A DNA stretch of 21,068 nucleotides from Euryarchaeota archaeon UBA13 (GTDB lineage: Archaea > Thermoplasmatota > Poseidoniia > Poseidoniales > Poseidoniaceae), in the NCBI GenBank assembly GCA_002495945.1, contig DAHU01000039.1, positions 1-21,068 on the forward strand, in the 5' to 3' direction. The notes under the pieces are model-generated. The model was not told the DNA's origin. It made no database searches and worked only from the letters and a program-made list of their open reading frames with translations. Below are positions 16,323-21,068 of this stretch, piece by piece (position 1 is the stretch's first letter; the number at the start of each line of letters is the position of its first letter). The position numbers and the translations under genes are program-made.

Positions 16323-19168
16323 AGTCCGAGTAAATCCTTAGCCGCAGAAAAGCTATTTTCCAGTCCATCAGGGTTTGAGCCACCGCCCTGTGCGAATGTT
16401 GGTCGACCGCCACCTCCGCCGGAAATGTGAGAAATGATTGCTTGTAATATCTCAACAGAGTTATATCTTTCACTGGCGAGCGAATTTTCTGTGGTAGCAA
16501 CCATCAACTTACCGCCGCCATCTTTGGAACCAAGAATGGCGAGGGTTGGTTTTTCGTCATCCAAAGTCAATTCTTTGAGCATTTTGGACATATTTTTCAA
16601 TCCGCCATCAGCCTCCATAATCACTATTCTGACTCCATCTTTAGTAAAACTTGAATCGTCACCACCACTAGTCCTAAGACGAACTATCTCGGCTTCCAAC
16701 TGTTCGATTCGCTTTCGCTGATCTTTCCATTCATTGAAGAACCGTTCAGCCGTTCGCGGCACGTCATTGATGTTGACACCAAATACATCACCGGTTTGAC
16801 GCAATAAACCATCTTGGTCTCTTGCATAATCGAGTGCTGCTTGACCGGCGACAATATGCAAGCGTTCAACGCCGTCTTGAACCGCTGTAGAACGAACAAG
16901 ACGAATAGAACCTATTTGACCAATTTCGTCATGATGAGTTCCTCCACAAGCCTGAATATCGTGGTCTGAAATTCGAAGAATTCGAATTGTATCTCCTTTT
17001 GGTGCGCCGCCTTGATACAAATCAAAGCCATGTTTTCGGTCAGCGTCCTTTCGGTTGAGAATAGTTTTCTCGGTCTTAGGCACTTGAACTAATACTTCGT
17101 TAGCCATTTTTTCTATGGCGTCTAAATCTTGCCGAGATAACCGATTGTAGTGAGTAATATCTAATCTCGCTGAATCTACTGCTTTATTTGCTCCAGCTTG
17201 GTAGATATGCGGGCCGAGGATTTTTCTTGCAGCCCCACCAACAATGTGTACTGAGGTGTGATGGTCCATCAGTTGTTTCCGGCGATTCCAATTTAGATTT
17301 CCGTGCACGACATCGCCGTTATTTAGTGCTCCATCGGTTAGATGCACTATGTGTTGACCTATTTTTCTAGTGTCTAGCACCCTGCAGTGGACTGAATCTG
17401 TCGAAAGTGTTCCAAAATCTGGCTCTTGACCACCTCCTTCGGGATAGAAGCAAGTCCGATCTAAAATCACGCCATGAGTAACCCCTTCGGGTAAATCATC
17501 TCCAGTGATATCACTGCAATACAAGACGCTGGCATCAAATTTGAATTGATAGACATCATCGTAGTACAAGGGATTAGTAGGAGGAAGATTATCTAAACCT
17601 GAGATTAGTTCATTTTTGCTGGTTTCCTTTGCCGCATCTTTGGCCATTTTAGCGTGACGTTCTGCCAATTCTGCAGTAAATCCGGTTCGCAAGGTCATAT
17701 TTTCCCATCCAGCCTGTTTCGCTAATGAAATTGCCATCTCGGGAGCAATTCCGTGGGAATCATTTAGCGAGAATAGTAGTTCATCTGCAATCTCACTAGC
17801 TTGCTTATCAACATTGGAAAGCATGGTTTTGATTACCTGTTCACCTTTACGCAACATCTCTGAATACTTGGCTTCCTCAAGCTTTAGAATTGTGGCTATA
17901 CCATCATGGGTTTGTTTCATAATCTTACCACCCAAGTTAACTTCAACGTGATGCATAGCCAATTCTGCTAAGGATACATCGATACCGAGTTCATCACGCA
18001 TTCTCAATGTTCTACGCGCCAACATTCTCGCCAAATATCCAGCCTTAGCATTTGATGGAACCAAACCGTCACCGAGCATGTTGCACAATGCGTGTAAGTG
18101 ATCTGGAATGGCGTAAATTCTTGCTAATGGGTCAGTAATGGAAGTAAATTGTTGCTCAGTAATGTCGATTCCACGCTCGGCAAGTCTCGATATGAAGATT
18201 GCGCGGAGTTCATCGCCATCCACACCGGCTTCAATATTCATAATACCATTTAACCTGCTCATTTCTCCAAGAATTTTGTCAAGTTCAAGTTCAGGCCACT
18301 GATTAGCCACATCGTCAAATCCCGACAATTGCTTTAACCAAGATACGGTATCTGGGTAAATCGCTTCATAAATGGTTGGAGTTCCCGCTGCAGCCCAACA
18401 AAATCTCTCCAGACCATACCCTGTATCGATAATCTGTAGCGGCATTTCCCGATATCTGTCCCCTTTTATTTCCACATCTCCGGCTTCATCTTCCTCGAGA
18501 TTCATGAATACAAGTGTGGCTAATTCCAATCCACCGACAATGACTTCAACTGCTGGACCAGCATTTCCACCTCCACACCATGGGTTCTCAACATAGGTTA
18601 TCTCTTTAGCATCAATACCAAAGGTATCGGTGAACATTTCATGGCAGTACTTTACACATTCTTCCATCCAGTAATACATTCTCCCTTCGTCTGGTCGATT
18701 GAACACGTGATGAGCCATCATCTCAAATGTGGTCAAGTGGCGCCCGCTACGCCCCACTGCATCGACATCAGTTAATCGAATACATGGTTGGGAAATTGTG
18801 AGAGGATTAGCCGGGGGCTCAACTAAACCCGAGGTAACATGAGGCTGGAAATCAGCAATTGAAGCAATGGTTAGATGAATATCATCACGCCATCTTGCAA
18901 GTATTGGATAAGGTTCGATTCTTGCGTGTTCTCTATCCTCGAAAAACCCTAGAAAAGCTTCACGCATAGCATCTTTCAATGCTTTTCCACGCATCGAATA
19001 ACCACTTATCAAAGGGCTGCCAATGAAGGTATATTCATCTTCACTGGTATCGCCACAGGTCTCACGATTATGGTCCGCTGTCCAAAACCAGAGATTGGTC
19101 ACACGGCATTGCTTTCTGATGTAGCCGTTGTCATGAAAGACTGCTAAATCAATTGGAGCCATAGCCAT
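16319..19168 (-). CDS. alaS: Alanyl-tRNA synthetase, archaeal type
   Basis: Class IIc synthetase of 949 aa that charges tRNA-Ala and clears mis-charged Ser or Gly. In order: an N-terminal metal-site-like region (21-46), motif-2 region QPCIRLTDVDAVGRSGRHLTTFEM (127-150), the tRNA-recognition segment with ARMLARRTLRM (380-390), TCFYPEGGGQ (572-581) opening the editing domain, its zinc ligands H637 and H641 (HTSVH) and C741/H745 (CGGTH), a coiled-coil stretch (~806-833) and a DHHA1-like C-terminus with a glycine run (917-930). Domain order and length fit archaeal AlaRS. In the N-terminal site only C21 and C38 remain of the expected four cysteines. The start ATG has GTGAT two bases upstream; M3 is an alternative. 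It is divergent from rtcB, and its stop overlaps the Nudix stop. Confidence 0.95.
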   Translation of the reverse strand: MAMAPIDLAVFHDNGYIRKQCRVTNLWFWTADHNRETCGDTSEDEYTFIGSPLISGYSMRGKALKDAMREAFLGFFEDREHARIEPYPILARWRDDIHLTIASIADFQPHVTSGLVEPPANPLTISQPCIRLTDVDAVGRSGRHLTTFEMMAHHVFNRPDEGRMYYWMEECVKYCHEMFTDTFGIDAKEITYVENPWCGGGNAGPAVEVIVGGLELATLVFMNLEEDEAGDVEIKGDRYREMPLQIIDTGYGLERFCWAAAGTPTIYEAIYPDTVSWLKQLSGFDDVANQWPELELDKILGEMSRLNGIMNIEAGVDGDELRAIFISRLAERGIDITEQQFTSITDPLARIYAIPDHLHALCNMLGDGLVPSNAKAGYLARMLARRTLRMRDELGIDVSLAELAMHHVEVNLGGKIMKQTHDGIATILKLEEAKYSEMLRKGEQVIKTMLSNVDKQASEIADELLFSLNDSHGIAPEMAISLAKQAGWENMTLRTGFTAELAERHAKMAKDAAKETSKNELISGLDNLPPTNPLYYDDVYQFKFDASVLYCSDITGDDLPEGVTHGVILDRTCFYPEGGGQEPDFGTLSTDSVHCRVLDTRKIGQHIVHLTDGALNNGDVVHGNLNWNRRKQLMDHHTSVHIVGGAARKILGPHIYQAGANKAVDSARLDITHYNRLSRQDLDAIEKMANEVLVQVPKTEKTILNRKDADRKHGFDLYQGGAPKGDTIRILRISDHDIQACGGTHHDEIGQIGSIRLVRSTAVQDGVERLHIVAGQAALDYARDQDGLLRQTGDVFGVNINDVPRTAERFFNEWKDQRKRIEQLEAEIVRLRTSGGDDSSFTKDGVRIVIMEADGGLKNMSKMLKELTLDDEKPTLAILGSKDGGGKLMVATTENSLASERYNSVEILQAIISHISGGGGGRPTFAQGGGSNPDGLENSFSAAKDLLGL

Positions 19169-19221
19169 GAATCACACCATCTGTATGAATTTGCCAACAT
19201 CATCAATGACTTGAACCCTGC

Positions 19222-19231
19222 GACTATAATG
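19222..19231. promoter_or_regulatory. TATA-like element between alaS and rtcB
   Basis: Plus strand GACTATAATG (TATAAT at 19225-19230) lies about 48 nt before rtcB, implying a ~24-nt leader. On the minus strand CATTATAGTC lies about 57 nt before alaS, implying a ~30-nt leader. One element could serve both genes in this 109-bp spacer. Confidence 0.45.
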
Positions 19232-19277
19232 AGGAATTATTGACAATCCTCAAAGGTGAAAGATAGTACCGTAGTTC

Positions 19278-20753
19278 ATGGGCGATGAGTGGCGCAAGCA
19301 TCTTCAAACCGAAGATGATGGTACCATGCGTATCAAAGCCCATGGCAAAATGAATGTTGATGCAAGGATTGTTACCGATCAAAATCACTTCAATAATCAC
19401 ATCGACGACCGAGGTCCTGAGCAGTTAGTCAATGCAGCAGAAATACCCGGTATTGTCGGTGAAGCATGGGCTATGGCAGATTGGCATTTTGGTTACGGTC
19501 TGCCCATTGGAGGAGTCATTGCAACAGACATCAATCATGGCGATAATGGGGGGGCAATCTCTCCAGGCGCAGTTGGATTTGACATCAACTGTGGGGTTAG
19601 AGTAATGGCATTGGATGCAACTATCGACGACATACCGAATATCAAAAAGTTAGGTGGCAGACTTGCAGGAAGAATTCCTGCTGGAGCATCAGGGAAAGGC
19701 GGTCTTGATATTGACATGGCGCAAATTCGAAGTTTAACCGAAGGCGGTGCTCAGGCAGCAGTCGAGATGGGTATCGGATTTGATGAGGATTTACCCTCAT
19801 TAGAGTCAAATGGTTTGCTTGAAGTGGATGATGTTTCTCTTTCGAGCAGGGCCTTGGAGCGCGGCCTTAGAGCATTAGGCACACTTGGCAGTGGCAATCA
19901 TTTCTTAGAATTACAATCGGTTGAAAAGTTGGTTGACGAAGATACTGCAAAACAATGGGGACTCTATGAAGGCCAATTATTAGCCATGATTCATTCTGGG
20001 TCAAGGGGTCTTGGTCACCAAGTATGTAGTGAACATTCTCGTAAATTCGAACAAAAGTATCGTAGAACTAGCGATGGTTGGTATGCTGAAGAATATGATT
20101 TTACGCTATCAGACCGCCAACTTGCCTGCGCACCTATTCACTCTAAAGAAGGTCAACAATATCTGCAAGAGATGAATGCAGCAGCAAATTTCGCGTTTGC
20201 TAATAGAAGTGCTCTAGCCCACAGGTTACGCGAAGTTTTGCGTCTTGAAATGGGTGTTGACGGTGAGGCAAGAACACTTTACGATGTAGCACACAATATC
20301 GCCAAAATCGAAACCCATAATATTCATGGCAAAAATTGCCAATGTGCTATTCACCGCAAAGGTGCAACAAGAGCCTTCTCAGGGGATAGCGGCCAGATAG
20401 AGAGTAGTTTTCAAACAACTGGTCAGCCGGTGTTAGTTCCTGGTGACATGGGCACTGGTTCTTGGATAATGGCAGGACCAAAGAGTGGTCAAAACCAAGC
20501 ATTTGGCTCATCCTGTCATGGTGCAGGAAGAGCACTTTCACGAACTAAAGCCAAGAAGACGATCGATGGCAAGGCACTGAAGCAGAGACTGGAAAACTCC
20601 GGTATCAGAATTCATGCCTCAACTCCTAATGTTCTTGCAGAAGAGGCACCAGATGCGTACAAGGATGTAGACGAGGTAATCGATTTAACCAATCGTGCAG
20701 GTTTAGCTCGACCGGTAGTACGGATGAAGCCGAATATCGTAGTAAAAGGCTAA
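19278..20753 (+). CDS. rtcB: RNA-splicing ligase RtcB
   Basis: GTP- and Mn2+-dependent ligase that joins 2',3'-cyclic phosphate and 5'-OH RNA ends; in archaea it completes tRNA splicing. At 491 aa it is the normal length with no intein. Active-site residues are D102 and C105 in GFDINCGVR, H208 in SGNHF, H239 in IHSGSRG, H339 in VAHN, and the guanylylated H414 in SCHGAGR. The start at 19278 is fixed by an in-frame TAG two codons upstream. GGTGA occurs in the leader but about 20 nt away, too far for a standard ribosome site. It is divergent from alaS, fitting a tRNA-maturation neighbourhood. No archease gene, a usual helper, is seen in the window. Its TAA abuts the TGA of the 61-aa coiled-coil gene on the other strand. 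Confidence 0.97.
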   Translation: MGDEWRKHLQTEDDGTMRIKAHGKMNVDARIVTDQNHFNNHIDDRGPEQLVNAAEIPGIVGEAWAMADWHFGYGLPIGGVIATDINHGDNGGAISPGAVGFDINCGVRVMALDATIDDIPNIKKLGGRLAGRIPAGASGKGGLDIDMAQIRSLTEGGAQAAVEMGIGFDEDLPSLESNGLLEVDDVSLSSRALERGLRALGTLGSGNHFLELQSVEKLVDEDTAKQWGLYEGQLLAMIHSGSRGLGHQVCSEHSRKFEQKYRRTSDGWYAEEYDFTLSDRQLACAPIHSKEGQQYLQEMNAAANFAFANRSALAHRLREVLRLEMGVDGEARTLYDVAHNIAKIETHNIHGKNCQCAIHRKGATRAFSGDSGQIESSFQTTGQPVLVPGDMGTGSWIMAGPKSGQNQAFGSSCHGAGRALSRTKAKKTIDGKALKQRLENSGIRIHASTPNVLAEEAPDAYKDVDEVIDLTNRAGLARPVVRMKPNIVVKG

Positions 20754-20939
20754 TCACATACAGAATTTAGTATGCGATTGACCGGGAATGGTCGGTGCCG
20801 CCCCAGTGTGTACACCATCAGGTTCTTCACAAATTACGCTTAGTAGTGTATTTACCAAGTCTTTCAACTCGTCAACTTGAGTTTGCAATTCTTTCATACG
20901 ACGTTTCATGTCTACTTTGTTCTCTACATTAGTTCCCAT
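20754..20939 (-). CDS. Small coiled-coil protein, unknown function
   Basis: A 61-aa reading frame with no family I recognise. Residues M11, M15, L18, V22, L25, V29, L32 and I36 fall in an unbroken 4-3 heptad pattern, giving a ~26-residue amphipathic coiled coil with charged Lys/Glu/Asp between; this is hard to explain as a chance frame. The C-terminal part (37-61) is Gly/Pro-rich, with Cys at 37 and 60, and looks flexible. The stop TGA directly abuts the rtcB TAA, the same tail-to-tail packing as the other convergent pairs here. A hairpin-forming sequence and AT-rich TTTATTAAA lie upstream of its ATG. It is probably an oligomerising small protein. Confidence 0.65.
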   Translation of the reverse strand: MGTNVENKVDMKRRMKELQTQVDELKDLVNTLLSVICEEPDGVHTGAAPTIPGQSHTKFCM

Positions 20940-20951
20940 CTAATCCCATCC

Positions 20952-20969
20952 AAGGAAGTTGCCTTCCTT
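20952..20969. repeat. Perfect hairpin: 7-bp arms, 4-nt loop
   Basis: AAGGAAG-TTGC-CTTCCTT, located 13-30 nt upstream of the 61-aa gene start. On the plus strand it is followed by a T-rich run (TTTTT at 20976-20980), so it could end plus-strand transcription reading through from rtcB. On the minus strand it would sit at or near the transcription start of the small gene, as an operator or 5'-end stem. Confidence 0.55.
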
Positions 20970-20986
20970 ATTGTGTTTTTAATAAA

Positions 20987-21068
20987 TTAGATTATTAATC
21001 TTTGAGGATAACTCGGCGCAGAAAATGATGTTTCTATCACTGAAATATTTGACGAAGCGTTATAATCA
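20987..21068 (-). CDS. Possible C-terminal end of a gene entering from the right edge
   Basis: On the minus strand one frame is open from the window edge for 26 codons, ending NISVIETSF...QRLII and a TAA at 20987-20989. The residue mix is protein-like, and the end would lie 47 nt before the 61-aa gene, giving an ordinary same-strand spacing. Too short to identify, and an 80-nt open stretch can occur by chance. If real, it continues beyond 21068. Confidence 0.3.
   Translation of the reverse strand, partial: DYNASSNISVIETSFSAPSYPQRLII
20990..21000. repeat. Short palindrome GATTATTAATC
   Basis: GATTA-T-TAATC has perfect 5-bp arms around one base, in the AT-rich region upstream of the 61-aa gene. 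It may be an operator, or simply AT-rich chance. Confidence 0.25.

Noticed and set aside
12587..19247. Shared TTATTGACAAT near 12587 and 19237
   Set aside because: The first copy is coding sequence for the end of serA (IVNK), so the match to the rtcB leader is probably coincidence.
21025..21068. Plus-strand ATG ATG frame open to the right edge (14 codons)
   Set aside because: Too short to judge, no TATA or ribosome site at a suitable distance, and the opposite-strand frame is open over a longer stretch.
1..21068. Search for tRNA, rRNA, CRISPR arrays, insertion sequences, phage genes or a defence island
   Set aside because: All spacers are short (under about 140 bp) and hold no cloverleaf, direct-repeat array or transposase-like frame; gene content and composition look like core genome.

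Overview
The window looks like a chromosomal segment of a marine planktonic archaeon, most likely Marine Group II (Candidatus Poseidoniales) or a close relative in Thermoplasmatota. This is inference. The grounds are an archaeal-type alanyl-tRNA synthetase, a ValRS with an archaeal-looking signature (WHIGA), RtcB RNA ligase, an RND exporter of the kind common in archaea, TATA-like boxes at plausible promoter distances, and short or absent 5' leaders. Base composition is moderately AT-rich and even throughout. I see no insertion sequence, phage gene, CRISPR array, tRNA or rRNA, so this reads as core genome. No stretch longer than 300 bases lacks a gene.

Left part (1-8758, all minus strand): five genes transcribed right to left with gaps of 37, 4, 40 and 50 nt. 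In order they are a ~1011-aa RND/MMPL-type exporter, an EVE-domain protein, a class I aminotransferase (alanine aminotransferase-like), an unrecognised 1033-aa polytopic membrane protein with a TPR-like cytosolic region and a basic tail, and glyA (serine hydroxymethyltransferase), which runs off the left edge. The EVE and aminotransferase genes are only 4 nt apart and are probably translated together.

Right part (8.8-21.07 kb): genes alternate in strand. The order is valS(+), dinB(-) with serA(-), an orphan membrane protein(+), an ETHE1-like metallo-beta-lactamase-fold protein(-), a Nudix hydrolase(+), alaS(-), rtcB(+) and a 61-aa coiled-coil protein(-). A possible tail of another minus-strand gene enters from the right edge. 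All four convergent pairs meet within -4 to +3 nt, leaving no spacer for a separate terminator. Divergent spacers of roughly 90-140 bp carry near-symmetric TATA-like elements that could serve both directions.

Functionally the window mixes tRNA work (AlaRS, ValRS, RtcB), serine/glycine/alanine metabolism (SerA, GlyA, aminotransferase), DNA-damage tolerance (DinB), nucleotide or sulfur housekeeping (Nudix, ETHE1-like) and envelope functions (RND exporter, two orphan membrane proteins). I do not see a defence island or other obvious new multi-gene system. The most interesting items are the two orphan membrane proteins, the disulfide/calcium-loop features and asymmetric relay motif of the RND exporter, nested inverted repeats between the exporter and valS, the lost cysteine pair in AlaRS, an insertion after KMSKS in ValRS, and the 61-aa perfect-heptad protein abutting rtcB.
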